Shown: positions 18,489-27,574 of the stretch, in pieces
Numbering within the stretch: the first letter of the stretch is position 1
Layout of the letters: each line of letters begins with the position of its first letter
Source of the DNA: Pacificimonas aurantium
Lineage (GTDB): Bacteria > Pseudomonadota > Alphaproteobacteria > Sphingomonadales > Sphingomonadaceae
Reading direction: 5' to 3'
DNA length: 64,000 nt
Assembly (NCBI RefSeq): GCF_020092905.1
Contig: NZ_JAGSGB010000001.1
Span: 1,054,001 to 1,118,000 of the forward strand
Made by a program: the position numbers and the translations under genes
The notes under the pieces: model-generated
Databases searched by the model: none
Seen by the model: only the letters and a program-made list of their open reading frames with translations
Told to the model about the DNA's origin: nothing

Positions 18489-19619
18489 ATGATCGGGCGC
18501 CGGGATATTCTGAAAGGGGCGGCCGCAGCAGCCGCGATGACCGCCGGTCCGGCATTTGCGCTGCGCGCCGCCGGCGTCGGCGACGACTGGTTCGAGCGGA
18601 CGCTTGTCATCGACGGACTGGGCGGCATCTGGGACCCCTATCGCGAGGAGGGCGTGACCCGCACAAGCGACCGCTTCTGGTCCGAACTGCAGCAGACAGG
18701 CGTCGATGCCGTGCGCATCACGGTCTATCCCGTCGGCAACCGCGCTGACGGCTGGGCACGCTATCAGGAAAGCATCGCCCAGTTCGACAGCTGGTTCGCC
18801 GCCAATCCCGACCGACTGGTGAAGATTCGCGATGCCGCAGGGATCGCCGCAGCCCGAAAGGCGGGCAAGGTGGGCGTTATCCTGGGAACGCAGGATAGCT
18901 CCATGATCGGCCCGGACCTCGACCGGCTGGCGGCGATGAAGGCCGACGGCGTCATGACGATCCAGCTGACCTACAATAATCGCAACCTTGCGGGCGACGG
19001 TTCGATCGAGCCGGACAATGCCGGCTTGTCCAAGCTGGGCCGCGCGACGATCGAGCGGATCGAATCGGAAAAGCTGCTGCTGGACCTGAGCCATGGCGGC
19101 GCGCGCACAATGACCGAGGCAGTGGAGGCGGCAACCCGGCCGCTGGTGATCAGCCATACCGGTGCGCGGGCGCTTGCCGACCATCCGCGAAACGCAAGCG
19201 ACGAGACCATTCGCGCGGTCGCCGACAAGGGCGGCGTCGTAGGGCTCTATTTCATGCCCTATCTGGCAGCAGACATGCAGGCCACTTCCGAGACCGTCGT
19301 GGCCCATGCGGACCACCTGCTACGGATTGCGGGTGAGGACCATATCGGGGTCGGCACCGACAATGGCCCGGTGTCGGCGCCGTTCGATGCCGAGGCCAAG
19401 GCGGCCATGGACCGGTCCCAGCAGGAGCGTCTCGACCGGGGCATCGCCGCACCGGGGGAAAAGGTCGGCGTCTATCCGCTGGTGGAAGAGTATTACGCGG
19501 TAGATCGCTATGAGCGCTTCGCATCGGACCTGGCAAAGCGGGGCTGGAGCGAGCGTCAGCTGGATAAGCTGCTCGGGCAGAATTTCCTGCGCGTTTATGG
19601 TGACGCTTGGGGCGCCTAG
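18489..19619 (+). CDS. Tat-exported membrane dipeptidase (peptidase M19)
   Basis: The 376-residue product has a twin-arginine-type signal (GRRDILKGAAAAAAMTAGPA). The M19 renal-dipeptidase fold shows VIDGLGG, GVILGTQDSSM, MTIQLTYNNRN, LLLDLSHGGARTM, PLVISHTGARAL and HIGVGTDNGP. These carry the zinc-binding acidic and histidine residues. It would hydrolyse dipeptides in the periplasm. The stop codon TAG shares a CTAG tetranucleotide with the stop of ruvA on the other strand. Confidence 0.92.
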   Translation: MIGRRDILKGAAAAAAMTAGPAFALRAAGVGDDWFERTLVIDGLGGIWDPYREEGVTRTSDRFWSELQQTGVDAVRITVYPVGNRADGWARYQESIAQFDSWFAANPDRLVKIRDAAGIAAARKAGKVGVILGTQDSSMIGPDLDRLAAMKADGVMTIQLTYNNRNLAGDGSIEPDNAGLSKLGRATIERIESEKLLLDLSHGGARTMTEAVEAATRPLVISHTGARALADHPRNASDETIRAVADKGGVVGLYFMPYLAADMQATSETVVAHADHLLRIAGEDHIGVGTDNGPVSAPFDAEAKAAMDRSQQERLDRGIAAPGEKVGVYPLVEEYYAVDRYERFASDLAKRGWSERQLDKLLGQNFLRVYGDAWGA

Positions 19620-20218
19620 CGCGCAGACCTTTTGAGGGCCGAGCGGACGATGTCCTCCACCGAGGCGTTTTCGCCCAGTTCATCCATTGCCGCCTTGATC
19701 ACCTTCGCCGCCTGCGCGGGCTTGAAGCCCAGATTGGCGAGCGCCGATGCCGCGTCTGCGGCAAGGGTGCCGGCGGGGGGCGGCGCGCCTGCCGCCGATG
19801 TGTCGCCGCTGCCAAGGGCGGGTCCGGTCTTATCCGCAAGCTCCGTGACGATACGCTGGGCAAGCTTCGGCCCCACCCCCGGCGTGCGCGCGACCATCGC
19901 TTTGTCGCCATTGGCGATCGCCGACTGCAGTTCGGCGGCGGAGAGCGTCGAGAGAATGGCGAGGGCGACGCGCGCGCCCACGCCCTGAACGCCTTGCAGC
20001 AGACGAAACCAGGCCTGCTCTTCTTCGGTGGCGAAGCCGTAGAGGAGGAAGGCATCCTCGCGCACTACGGTATCGATGTGCAGGCGCACGTCCGCGCCCT
20101 CGGAAAGCTGGCCGAGCGTTCGCGTCGAGCAGCCGACCAGATAGCCGACACCGCCCACGTCGATGATGGCGGTGTCCGATCCAAGCTGTGCCACGAGGCC
20201 GGTCAGGCGGGCGATCAT
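19616..20218 (-). CDS. ruvA: Holliday junction branch migration protein RuvA
   Basis: The 200-residue product has the N-terminal OB fold ([20 protein letters not shown]) and the helix-hairpin-helix pair (LQGVQGVGARVALAILSTL, RTPGVGPKLAQRIVTELAD). The C-terminal domain III (ALANLGFKPAQAAKVIKAA) binds RuvB. RuvA tetramers hold four-way junctions for RuvB-driven migration. Its start overlaps ruvC by 4 nt, but ruvB does not follow; the next gene converges. So ruvB must lie elsewhere. Confidence 0.96.
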   Translation of the reverse strand: MIARLTGLVAQLGSDTAIIDVGGVGYLVGCSTRTLGQLSEGADVRLHIDTVVREDAFLLYGFATEEEQAWFRLLQGVQGVGARVALAILSTLSAAELQSAIANGDKAMVARTPGVGPKLAQRIVTELADKTGPALGSGDTSAAGAPPPAGTLAADAASALANLGFKPAQAAKVIKAAMDELGENASVEDIVRSALKRSAR

Positions 20219-20706
20219 GCGTGCATCACCCGCTTTTCCTGTCCGGCGAGGCCCGCATGGGTAATGGCGACGGCCAGCGCATCCGATGCATCATAGCTGT
20301 CGATCTGCGCGCCCGGCAGCAGCCGCTCGACCATCGCGCGTACCTGCCTCTTGTCGGCACCGCCCGTTCCCACCAGCGCCTTCTTGACGAAGCGGGGGGC
20401 ATATTCGGCGCATGGCAGATTCGCCGCGCCCATAGCAGCGAGGACGGCGCCGCGTGCCTGCCCCAGCTTCAGCGTCGACTGCGGGTTCTGGTTGGCGAAC
20501 ACTTCCTCCATCGCGCCGGTTTGCGGCATGTAGGCCGCGAGCATCTCGCTTGCCTGGCGGAACAGGATCGCAAGTCGTGCGGGCATGGGAAGGGCGGAGG
20601 GCGGCTTGATCGTACCGGCCGCCACGAATGACAGGCGGCTACCCTCGGCGCGAATGACGCCCCAGCCCGTCGCCGTCAGCGACGGGTCGAGGCCGGCGAT
20701 GATCAC
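20215..20706 (-). CDS. ruvC: Crossover junction endodeoxyribonuclease RuvC
   Basis: The 163-residue resolvase starts at GTG 20706, overlapping the yebC stop (GTGA). The acidic active-site residues lie in [26 protein letters not shown] and [14 protein letters not shown], the normal RNase H-like layout. It cuts Holliday junctions after RuvAB migration. It lies between yebC and ruvA, the common proteobacterial order. Confidence 0.96.
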   Translation of the reverse strand: MIIAGLDPSLTATGWGVIRAEGSRLSFVAAGTIKPPSALPMPARLAILFRQASEMLAAYMPQTGAMEEVFANQNPQSTLKLGQARGAVLAAMGAANLPCAEYAPRFVKKALVGTGGADKRQVRAMVERLLPGAQIDSYDASDALAVAITHAGLAGQEKRVMHA

Positions 20707-21449
20707 GCGCCCAGCTTCTCCATTACGTTGTCGGGGATGTCGTAATTGCCGTAGACGGTCTGGACGTCGTCATCGTCGTCGAGGGCGTCGATCAGCTTGA
20801 AGAGAGTCTGTGCCTGCGCCTCCTCCAGCGTCACCATATCCATCGGCTTCCAGTGCAGCTTCGCGCCCTCGGGCTCGCCGAGCTGGGCCTCGAGCCCCTT
20901 GGCGACTTCGTGCAGCGCGTCGGCATCGGTGTAGATCTCATGCTCCTCACCGGAGGAGTCGACATCGTTCGCGCCGGCTTCGAGCGCCGCTTCGAACACC
21001 TTGTCGGCCTCATGCGCGTCGGCCTTGTAGGTGATGAGCCCGACATGCTCGAAGCCATGGGTGACCGTTCCGGGACCACCGACATTGCCGCCATTCTTCG
21101 AGAAGATGGTGCGCACATTTGTGTTGGTGCGGTTGCGATTATCGGTCAGCGTTTCGACGATGAGAGCGGTGCCGCCGGGGCCGAACCCCTCATAACGGAT
21201 TTCCTCGTAATTCTCGTCGTCGCCGCCCGTCGCCTTGTCGATGGCGCGCTGGATGTTGTCCTTCGGCATCGACTGCGCCTTGGCGGCCTGCACCGCGGCG
21301 CGCAGGCGCGGGTTCATCTCAGGGTCGGGCATGCCCATTTTCGCCGCGACGGTGATTTCGCGGCTGAGCTTGGAGAAGAGGGCGCTGCGCTTCTTATCCT
21401 GCGCATCCTTGCGGTGCATGATGTTCTTGAATTTGGAATGGCCTGCCAT
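20703..21449 (-). CDS. yebC: YebC/PmpR family protein
   Basis: The 248-residue product opens [20 protein letters not shown] and continues with [32 protein letters not shown] and FSKNGGNVG, all diagnostic of YebC (TACO1 family). Members have been described as transcriptional regulators and as factors that help ribosomes through proline stretches. It leads the yebC-ruvC-ruvA unit with 4-nt overlaps. Confidence 0.95.
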   Translation of the reverse strand: MAGHSKFKNIMHRKDAQDKKRSALFSKLSREITVAAKMGMPDPEMNPRLRAAVQAAKAQSMPKDNIQRAIDKATGGDDENYEEIRYEGFGPGGTALIVETLTDNRNRTNTNVRTIFSKNGGNVGGPGTVTHGFEHVGLITYKADAHEADKVFEAALEAGANDVDSSGEEHEIYTDADALHEVAKGLEAQLGEPEGAKLHWKPMDMVTLEEAQAQTLFKLIDALDDDDDVQTVYGNYDIPDNVMEKLGA

Positions 21450-21494
21450 GGGTCGCTTCGTCGGCTCGTGATTTGGGAAAGATATCCGCGTCCC

Positions 21495-22229
21495 TTACCG
21501 CGAAGCCTCCGGCGGCGGCAAGTTCGCGCACCGGTTGCAGGCCGCAAGGGCAAGAGCCCCGGAAAACAGGAAGGCCGCGGCCACGACCAGCTGCTGCAAA
21601 TGAAGGAGCGCGATCGCCTGTAGTTCGAACGCCGAAACCGGCGCCGTCAGCAGCCGCTCGAGAAGCGATGCGCCGCCCGAAACGATGACTATGGCGGCGA
21701 AGAGGGCGAGCGACGCCGCTCCCCTGAGCCCCGCCCACCAGTTGCGCTCAAGCGGACTGAGGCGGCCCGTGGCGGTGCCGGCGTAAAGAGGAAGCAGGCG
21801 CAGCGTCAGCGCCGTCGCGGCGATCTCGGCGGCGAAGACCAGCCGGTACATGTCCTCGGGACTGGCGCCACCCCGAAGCACCAGCGCGTGCGCGGCGGCG
21901 ATCAGTGCCCCCTCGATCAGTCCGAATAGGAGAACGAGCCCCGCGAAGAAAACGAAGCCCAGATTGGGGAGCGCCGGACGGGCTTCGCGCGCCATGGCGC
22001 GGATGAACAGATAGGGCATCCAGAAGCGGACGAGGAACTGGAACAGGAGCTCCGCGGGTTCGCCGACGAGTCCCGGCGGCGCGAAAGGCAGCATGGCCCG
22101 GCCGCTGAGAACGAGGACCAAAAGCAGCCAGTATCGTGGGCCGAGACGTCCGATCAGCCGGGCTGCGGCTGCCAGCCAGGAGAGAGGAGAGCGCGGATCG
22201 TGCGCGGTGTCGAACGGGGGCAGCGACAA
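21495..22229 (-). CDS. Hypothetical integral membrane protein
   Basis: The 244-residue product has about five or six hydrophobic segments (YWLLLVLVLSG, LGFVFFAGLVLLFGLIEGAL, LFAAIVIVSGGASLL, LVVAAAFLFSGALALAACN). The best start is TTG 22229, 14 nt after the ybjQ-like stop and ~9 nt downstream of a GAGGGGG ribosome site; no ATG precedes the first segment. I do not recognise the family. It probably shares a transcript with the upstream YbjQ gene. Confidence 0.65.
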   Translation of the reverse strand: MSLPPFDTAHDPRSPLSWLAAAARLIGRLGPRYWLLLVLVLSGRAMLPFAPPGLVGEPAELLFQFLVRFWMPYLFIRAMAREARPALPNLGFVFFAGLVLLFGLIEGALIAAAHALVLRGGASPEDMYRLVFAAEIAATALTLRLLPLYAGTATGRLSPLERNWWAGLRGAASLALFAAIVIVSGGASLLERLLTAPVSAFELQAIALLHLQQLVVAAAFLFSGALALAACNRCANLPPPEASR

Positions 22230-22243
22230 GCGGGCGCGCCCCC

Positions 22244-22612
22244 TCAGCTCCAGGGGCCGCTGCGCTCTCCCGACCTTCCGCTCCTGCCTCCACCGCTCAG
22301 CGACACGGCGGTACCCGACGCCGAGACCATCAGCATGGAGCCTTCCTTGCCCAACACCTCATAGTCGATGTCGACGCCGACGATGGCATCGGCGCCATAT
22401 TGGGCGGCGACATATTTCATGTCCTCGATGGCTTCGCTGCGCCCCTGCTGCAGGACCTTTTCGTACGAGCCCGAACGACCGCCCAATATGTCGGTGATGC
22501 CCGCGAACAGGTCGCGGAAAATGTTTGCACCCATAATGGCCTCCCCTGCCACGACACCGTGATATTCGGTGATGGTACGTCCTTCGACACTGGGGGTTGT
22601 GGTGACGATCAT
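22244..22612 (-). CDS. YbjQ (UPF0145) family protein
   Basis: The 122-residue product matches the YbjQ/UPF0145 family: [21 protein letters not shown] is followed by [20 protein letters not shown], then [17 protein letters not shown]. The family forms pentamers and has been called a putative heavy-metal-binding domain on weak evidence. The last ~20 residues are a glycine/serine/arginine tail. It sits 69 nt downstream of the VanX-like gene on the same strand. Confidence 0.9.
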   Translation of the reverse strand: MIVTTTPSVEGRTITEYHGVVAGEAIMGANIFRDLFAGITDILGGRSGSYEKVLQQGRSEAIEDMKYVAAQYGADAIVGVDIDYEVLGKEGSMLMVSASGTAVSLSGGGRSGRSGERSGPWS

Positions 22613-22681
22613 CGGCAGGTTTCCTTCCAGACAGGTCGAGCTTTTTCCCGCTTATGACGTCCGGCAGGACGCGTGTAGGCC

Positions 22682-23428
22682 CTAGCGCACCGGCACGTCG
22701 AAATAGCTGTCCGGATAGGGTTCGTCCGCCAGGGTGAAGTGCCACCATTCCTGCTTCAGGGGGCGAAAGCCGACGCCGAGCATGGCCTGCCTCAGCAGCA
22801 GGCGGTTCGCGCGTTGCTGCGCGTCCGGCCGGGGGTCCGCAGGCCAGGACAGCGTGTCGAACAGGTCGTAGCCGGACCCCATGTCGAGCTCCTTTCCGGA
22901 TTCGAGGTCCACCAGGGTGAGGTCGACCGTGCTGGCGCGCGAATGACCGGAACGCCGGGCGATATAGCCGCGCTCGAACAACTCCGACTTTGGCACGTCC
23001 GGGTAATAGTCCGCCTTGCGCAGGGTGTCTGCGGGATCCTTCGCCCAAGCTGCGAAAGCGTCGACCGCGCGCTGGGGCCGGTAGCAGTCGAAGACCTTCA
23101 ACCCGAGGTCATATTCGGCCAGTTCGGCCTGAGCCCCGCCCAGCGCGTGGGCGGCCTCGAGCGAGAGGAGGCACTGCGGCGCCTCGTATCCGGGAACGGG
23201 CCGCCCCGTGAAATTCTCGTCGCCGTAGTAGCGCATATCGACGCGGATATTCGGGGCCACTCGGTGAATGTCGATCAGCTGCGGCTGCACCGGCGCCGAT
23301 TGAGCGGTGGAGGGGCGGGCGGGCAGTGCTTCGATCGGCAGGGCCTGATCCGACTGCATCCGGTCGGATTGCGTCTGGGCCGCACAGCCTGCCGCGCCCA
23401 GCGCCAACAAGGCGGCCAGCCGCAGCAT
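22682..23428 (-). CDS. VanX/DdpX-type D-Ala-D-Ala dipeptidase (M15D), lipoprotein
   Basis: The 248-residue product has a lipoprotein-like signal (LALGAAGC, Cys15). The M15D domain contains DMRYYGDENFTGRPV, LGLKVFDCYRPQRAV with the catalytic-site arginine, SGHSRASTVDLTL (zinc His and Asp) and KQEWWHFTLAD (catalytic Glu and zinc His). Such enzymes cleave D-Ala-D-Ala; in Gram-negatives they salvage peptidoglycan dipeptide. It follows the FAD-subunit gene by 4 nt. No vanH/vanA partner is present, so glycopeptide resistance is unlikely. Confidence 0.9.
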   Translation of the reverse strand: MLRLAALLALGAAGCAAQTQSDRMQSDQALPIEALPARPSTAQSAPVQPQLIDIHRVAPNIRVDMRYYGDENFTGRPVPGYEAPQCLLSLEAAHALGGAQAELAEYDLGLKVFDCYRPQRAVDAFAAWAKDPADTLRKADYYPDVPKSELFERGYIARRSGHSRASTVDLTLVDLESGKELDMGSGYDLFDTLSWPADPRPDAQQRANRLLLRQAMLGVGFRPLKQEWWHFTLADEPYPDSYFDVPVR

Positions 23429-23432
23429 GGGA

Positions 23433-24202
23433 TTATGAAAGTCCGCCGACGGCCTGCTTCAGCATCACGGTGCACAGATGCGCGCGATATTCCGGGCCTG
23501 CGTGGATATCGCTGGACATGTCGCCGACATCCGGTGCGCCTATGGAGGCAGGATCGGTCCCGGCGGCAAGCGCTTCTTCCGCGGCGGTCCAGCGGAAGAC
23601 GCCGTCGCCCCCCGCTCCGGTCACGGCGACGCGTACGCCGTCCTCGAACTCGGCGACGAAGACGCCCGCAAGGGCATAGCGCGAGGCAGGGTGCCTGAAT
23701 TTCGCATAGGCCGCGCGCTTCGGAATGCGAAACCCGACCCGGCGAATGAGTTCGCCCTCTTCCAGCGCGGTGAAGAACATACCCTGGAAGAAATCGTCCG
23801 CCGCGTGCGATCCGCGATCAGTTTCGATGACCGCATCGAGCGCCAGGACGGCGGCCGGATAGTCCGCCGCGGGGTCGTTATTCGCCAGGCTGCCGCCGAG
23901 TGTGCCGCGTACCCGCACCTGCGGATCGCCGATCAAAGAGGCGAGTTGCTGCAGCGCGGGAATCGCACCGGCCGTCTGCGATACCTCGGCATGCGTCGTC
24001 AGCGCGCCGATCCAAAGCCGTTCGCCGTCGGTGACAAGCCCCTTCAGCTCGTCGAGGTCGGCGAGGTCGATGAGAAGGTCAGGATCGCGCAGGCGCGCCT
24101 TCATCGCGGGAATCAGCGTATGGCCGCCCGCCAGATAGGCAGCGTCCTCGCCCGTACCGGAGAGGCGGACGGCGTCGTCCAGCGTGCCGGGACGTTCGTA
24201 GC

Positions 24203-24206
<4 letters not shown>
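23433..24206 (-). CDS. FAD-binding medium subunit of a xanthine dehydrogenase-family enzyme (CoxM-like)
   Basis: The 257-residue product starts at ATG 24206, overlapping the iron-sulfur subunit stop (ATGA). FAD-binding lines are YLAGGHTLIPAMKARL and VRGTLGGSLANNDPAADYPAA. The C-terminal CO_deh_flav domain ends GAPDVGDMSSDIHAGPEYRAH. Medium subunits pass electrons from the iron-sulfur subunit to FAD and on to an acceptor. The molybdenum catalytic subunit normally next to it is absent; the following gene is a VanX-type dipeptidase. Confidence 0.92.
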
Positions 24207-24691
<485 letters not shown>

Positions 24692-24774
24692 AGGTGGAGC
24701 CTAGCGCAGGCGGGGGCACCGACGAAATTGAATTTTATGTGAGGCTCGCGTCACGATCCGGCGGCATTCGCTAA

Positions 24775-24937
24775 AACGAAAAAGGCGGCAACACCGGGGC
24801 CTTGGTGCTGCCGCCTGATTCTTAGCGAAGGGGGCGGACCCTCGGGGCCGTGAGGCTCCGCCCGTAGCTTCGAGAGGTCTGCGATACATTGCAGAACCTC
24901 GAAATATCTTCCCGATCGGGGCCGTGATCGAGAGACA
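24775..24937 (-). ncRNA. Predicted sigma-54-dependent small RNA with three GGCCCC loops
   Basis: A gap of 465 nt separates the iron-sulfur gene from the sphingolipid operon. Reading the minus strand from ~24937, four hairpins follow in order. H1 is 24930-24913 (CGATC stem, loop ACGGCCCC). H2 is 24900-24874 (GAGGT/CTGC stem with one bulge). H3 is 24862-24833 (10-bp stem with one mismatch, loop ACGGCCCC). H4 is 24816-24783 (13-bp stem, loop AAGGCCCC) followed by TTTTCGTTTT. The terminator pairs fully only on the minus strand, where a G.U replaces an A.C mismatch. A sigma-54 promoter match lies at the right distance. No convincing ORF lies within it. Not recognised as 6S, SRP, tmRNA or RNase P RNA. 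Confidence 0.6.
24783..24816 (-). terminator. Rho-independent terminator of the predicted small RNA
   Basis: The arms AGGCGGCAGCACC and GGTGTTGCCGCCT pair over 13 bp on the minus strand (one G.U), with an 8-nt loop and a following TTTTCGTTTT tract. Confidence 0.8.
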
Positions 24938-24946
24938 TGAAACGGA

Positions 24947-24963
24947 TAGCAACCTGCGTGCCA
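24947..24963 (-). promoter_or_regulatory. Sigma-54 (-24/-12) promoter
   Basis: The minus strand reads TGGCACG, four bases, then TTGCT. This is an exact match to the RpoN consensus TGGCACG-N4-TTGCW. The invariant GG (24962-24961) and GC (24950-24949) are correctly spaced. Initiation would be near 24937. The nearest downstream feature on that strand is the predicted structured RNA. Confidence 0.7.
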
Positions 24964-24971
24964 AAAACGAA

Positions 24972-24994
24972 AAGCTGTTAATTTATAACGGCTT
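24972..24994 (-). terminator. Probable terminator of the sphingolipid operon
   Basis: On the minus strand AAGC-C-GTTA, loop TAAAT and TAAC-A-GCTT form a 9-bp interrupted stem, followed by TTCGTTTTTGG. It lies ~160 nt past the serine palmitoyltransferase stop and immediately before the sigma-54 element, so it would separate the two transcripts. The stem is short and AT-rich. Confidence 0.45.
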
Positions 24995-25008
24995 GAGAAA
25001 TATAGTCC

Positions 25009-25023
25009 TGAACGACCAGTTCA
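25009..25023. promoter_or_regulatory. Inverted repeat TGAAC-N5-GTTCA, possible activator site
   Basis: A perfect 5+5 dyad lies 72-86 nt upstream of the start predicted for the sigma-54 promoter, the zone where enhancer-binding proteins usually bind. Arms are short and no cognate activator gene is visible in the window. Confidence 0.3.
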
Positions 25024-25156
25024 AGCAGGCGCGTATGATGTGCCGAATTGAAACAGGCGCGGTCTCATTTTGATACAGCTGGTGTTGAAGGACCCTTATG
25101 GCGTTGCTCGGATCGACGAACCGGGCACCCAGAACAGACCGAGCGGCGCCGAAAGG

Positions 25157-26362
25157 TCAGGCGGAGACGGGCAGGCCCACGGCCTGGCCGGCGCGCACGA
25201 AACGCGCGACGATCTCCGCGACATCCTCATTGCTATGCTCGGCGCAAAGCGAGCAGCGCAGCAGGTTGAAGCCGGGGGTGGCCTGCGGCGGCACCATGTT
25301 CACATAGACCCCCTCTTCGATGAGAGCGGTCCACATGGCCGCGCTGGTCTGCTGGTCGGGCATTTTCACCGCGATGATGGCGCTTTCGGCTTCCGCCGTT
25401 CCGAGCTCGAAGCCCGCCCCGCGCAAGTCCGCATGCATCTTGCGGCTCGCCTGCCAAAGATGCGCGCGCTTGTGGTGCGCGGACATCAGCTTGCGGATCG
25501 AGGTCGCGGCGCAGGCGACCACGGCGGGCGGCAGGCTGGCAGTGTAGACATAGGGGCGCGTGACCAGCCGCAGGATGTCGAACTTCGGATGGTTCGAGAC
25601 CACGAAACCGCCGACCGTTCCCACGGATTTCGAAAAGGTGCCGACGACGAAGTCGACATCGTCCTCGACGCCCGCCGCCTCGAAGACGCCGCGCCCATTT
25701 TCCCCGAAGAAGCCCATGGCGTGAGCCTCGTCGACGACGATCATCGCGCCGGCCGCCTTCGCAACGGCGACCATCTCCTTCAGCGGGGCGATGTCGCCGA
25801 CCATCGAATAGACGCCTTCGAGGACAACCAGCTTGCCGGCTTCGGCAGGCAGGCGGTTCAGACGCTTTTCCAGATCCGAAACGCTGTTGTGGCGGAAGCG
25901 GACGATGTCGGCATTGCCCATGGCGCAGCCGTCATAAATCGATGCATGGCTGTCGGCGTCGAGGACAATGTACTCACCGCGCCCCGCCATGACCGACATC
26001 AGGCCGAGATTCGCCTGGTAGCCGGTCGAAAAGACCATGGCATGATCCATGGCATAGAATTCGCGCAGCGCCGCCTCGCATTCGGCATGGCCCTGATAGG
26101 TACCGTTCAGCACACGGCTGCCGGTGGTTCCCGAGCCGAATTCCTCGAGCGCCTTCTTGCCCGCCGCGATGACGTCGGGGTCGAAGGTCATGCCCATATA
26201 ATTATAGGTGCCGACGAGGATGATCTCTCGGCCATTGACGACCGCGCGCGTGGGCGACTTGATCTCGTCCATCTGCAGGTGGAAGGGATCGCGCAGGCCG
26301 CTGCCGCGCAACGCCTCATACTGGTCGATGAGGGGCTGGAACTTGTCGAAGAGATCGGCCAC
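25157..26362 (-). CDS. spt: Serine palmitoyltransferase (alpha-oxoamine synthase)
   Basis: The 401-residue PLP enzyme starts at GTG 26362 behind an AGGAGG site. Key residues are H139 (DADSHASIYDG), D211 (VVDEAHAMGFFG) and the Schiff-base K245 in GTFSKSVGTVGGF; the family lines YNYMGMTF and GSGTTGSRVLNG are present. The alpha-oxoamine synthase family includes ALA synthase, KBL and BioF. Assignment as serine palmitoyltransferase rests on the neighbours: dedicated ACP, reductase and acyl-ACP ligase, the set known for bacterial sphingolipid synthesis in Caulobacter and Sphingomonas. It condenses L-serine with an acyl thioester to 3-ketosphinganine. Confidence 0.88.
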   Translation of the reverse strand: MADLFDKFQPLIDQYEALRGSGLRDPFHLQMDEIKSPTRAVVNGREIILVGTYNYMGMTFDPDVIAAGKKALEEFGSGTTGSRVLNGTYQGHAECEAALREFYAMDHAMVFSTGYQANLGLMSVMAGRGEYIVLDADSHASIYDGCAMGNADIVRFRHNSVSDLEKRLNRLPAEAGKLVVLEGVYSMVGDIAPLKEMVAVAKAAGAMIVVDEAHAMGFFGENGRGVFEAAGVEDDVDFVVGTFSKSVGTVGGFVVSNHPKFDILRLVTRPYVYTASLPPAVVACAATSIRKLMSAHHKRAHLWQASRKMHADLRGAGFELGTAEAESAIIAVKMPDQQTSAAMWTALIEEGVYVNMVPPQATPGFNLLRCSLCAEHSNEDVAEIVARFVRAGQAVGLPVSA

Positions 26363-26379
26363 CGGGGCCCTCCTGCCGC

Positions 26380-26628
26380 TTATTTGGATTTGATTTCGGC
26401 CACCGCCGACGCGACGTCGCCTATAGTTTCCAAATCGGGCAGCATGTTGACGGGGAGGATGATGTCATATTCGTCCTCGATCTCCGCCACCAAGTCCATC
26501 ACCGTCAGGCTGTCCAGCTCCAGATCATTGGCGAAGCTGGTCGCGGCGGTGAGTTCGATGTCCTTCTTGTTGAAGGGCTGGATGATGTCGATGAGGCGCG
26601 GCAGCACCTCTTCCTTGGTCGTCGTCAT
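26380..26628 (-). CDS. Acyl carrier protein of the sphingolipid cluster
   Basis: The 82-residue acidic four-helix protein has the phosphopantetheine serine in DLELDSLTVMDLVAEIED (DSL motif). It is distinct in context from the fatty-acid-synthase ACP: it lies 17 nt upstream of the serine palmitoyltransferase gene and 27 nt downstream of the reductase gene. It probably carries the acyl chain loaded by the ligase and presents it to serine palmitoyltransferase. Confidence 0.93.
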   Translation of the reverse strand: MTTTKEEVLPRLIDIIQPFNKKDIELTAATSFANDLELDSLTVMDLVAEIEDEYDIILPVNMLPDLETIGDVASAVAEIKSK

Positions 26629-26655
26629 GCGGGCGTCTGTAACGGCCCGCCGCCT

Positions 26656-27570
26656 TTAGAGCCAGCCTTCGCGCGCATACCAGTCGGCGGTGCGGCGAAT
26701 GCCCTCTTCGGCACCGATGCGCGGCGCCCAGATGCCGAGCGCCTCCAGCGGTGCCGGGTCGGCGCTCCAGTCCGGATGGGCGATGTAGCGCGCCCGGTCG
26801 AAGCTGAGCTTGGGAAGCTGCCCGGTCGCCTTGCTGCGCAGCCAGTCGGCAGCAGCGCCAAGTTTCAAGGCGGCGGTGGGCAGGGGCACGACCCGGGGGG
26901 TGCGCCCGACTGCTGCGCCGACAAGGCGGGCCATGTCGCGGTGCGTGACCGCGCGGGGGCCGTCGGCTATTTCGAAGATCCGGTGCGAGCCTGCTTCGCT
27001 TTCGGCGAGCGCGACCAGTGCCGCCGCGAGGTCGCTGACGTAGATGAGCGAAAAGCGGCCCGGGCCCGGCGCGACGGCGAGCCCGCGCTTGGCGAGGCGG
27101 TAGATGTCCACCGTCTCGGTATCGCCGGGGCCGTAAACGGCGGGCGGACGGAGAATGACCCAGTCGAGGCCGGACGCGCGCACCCGTTCGTCGGCGCGCG
27201 CCTTCGAGGCGCCATATTGCGACAGTTCGGGCTCGCGGGCGGACAGCGAGGATACATGGACGAAGCGGCGCACCTTGCCCGTTTCGGCTGCGGCGAGCAT
27301 GCGGCGCGTTCCGGCGACATTGCCCTCCTCGAAGCCGGCGGGCGTGCGGGCGTTGACGATGCCGGCGATATGGATGACGGCATCGGCGCCTTCGCACAGC
27401 TCTGCAAGGGCAGCTTCGTCGGCGAGGTCGCCTGCTACCCAGTGAACGCTCGGGCGTGGAGCCTGCGCTCGCCGCGTCAGGGCGCGCACCTCATGACCGC
27501 GCCGCAGTGCCTCGTCGATCGTATGACCGCCGACAAATCCCGTGCCGCCGGTGAGGGCGAGGACGGCGAT
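26656..27570 (-). CDS. NAD-dependent epimerase/reductase (CerR-like, 3-ketosphinganine reductase candidate)
   Basis: This extended SDR protein has a Rossmann start ALTGGTGFVGGHTIDEALRR, the HVSSLSAR serine strand and the YGASK Tyr/Lys pair. In Caulobacter the equivalent gene of this cluster is needed to reduce the ketosphinganine intermediate. The start is odd. No ATG, GTG or TTG occurs in frame between the acs 3' end and the first beta strand; the best boundary is ATC 27570 (ATC GCC GTC CTC GCC), 4 nt after the ligase stop. The only standard start, ATG 27684, adds 38 arginine-rich residues read from inside the ligase gene. Confidence 0.85.
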   Translation of the reverse strand: MAVLALTGGTGFVGGHTIDEALRRGHEVRALTRRAQAPRPSVHWVAGDLADEAALAELCEGADAVIHIAGIVNARTPAGFEEGNVAGTRRMLAAAETGKVRRFVHVSSLSAREPELSQYGASKARADERVRASGLDWVILRPPAVYGPGDTETVDIYRLAKRGLAVAPGPGRFSLIYVSDLAAALVALAESEAGSHRIFEIADGPRAVTHRDMARLVGAAVGRTPRVVPLPTAALKLGAAADWLRSKATGQLPKLSFDRARYIAHPDWSADPAPLEALGIWAPRIGAEEGIRRTADWYAREGWL

Positions 27571-27574
27571 GGGG

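Noticed and set aside
22682-23428. Vancomycin-type resistance gene
   Set aside because: VanX-like, but without vanH/vanA ligase genes; Gram-negative homologues act in peptidoglycan salvage.
24775-24937. 6S RNA, SRP RNA or tmRNA
   Set aside because: No long closing stem with central bubble, no SRP GGAA-type domain and no tRNA-like end; the four separate hairpins fit none of these.
25157-26362. 5-aminolevulinate synthase (hemA)
   Set aside because: Same enzyme family, but the dedicated ACP, reductase and acyl-ACP ligase next to it point to serine palmitoyltransferase.
25070-26659. Long plus-strand open frame opposite the serine palmitoyltransferase gene
   Set aside because: It mirrors the codon structure of the real gene in a GC-rich genome, has no ribosome site and no recognisable domain. 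The same holds for long mirror frames at 2473-3537, 27542-28942, 40689-42320 and 58834-60330.
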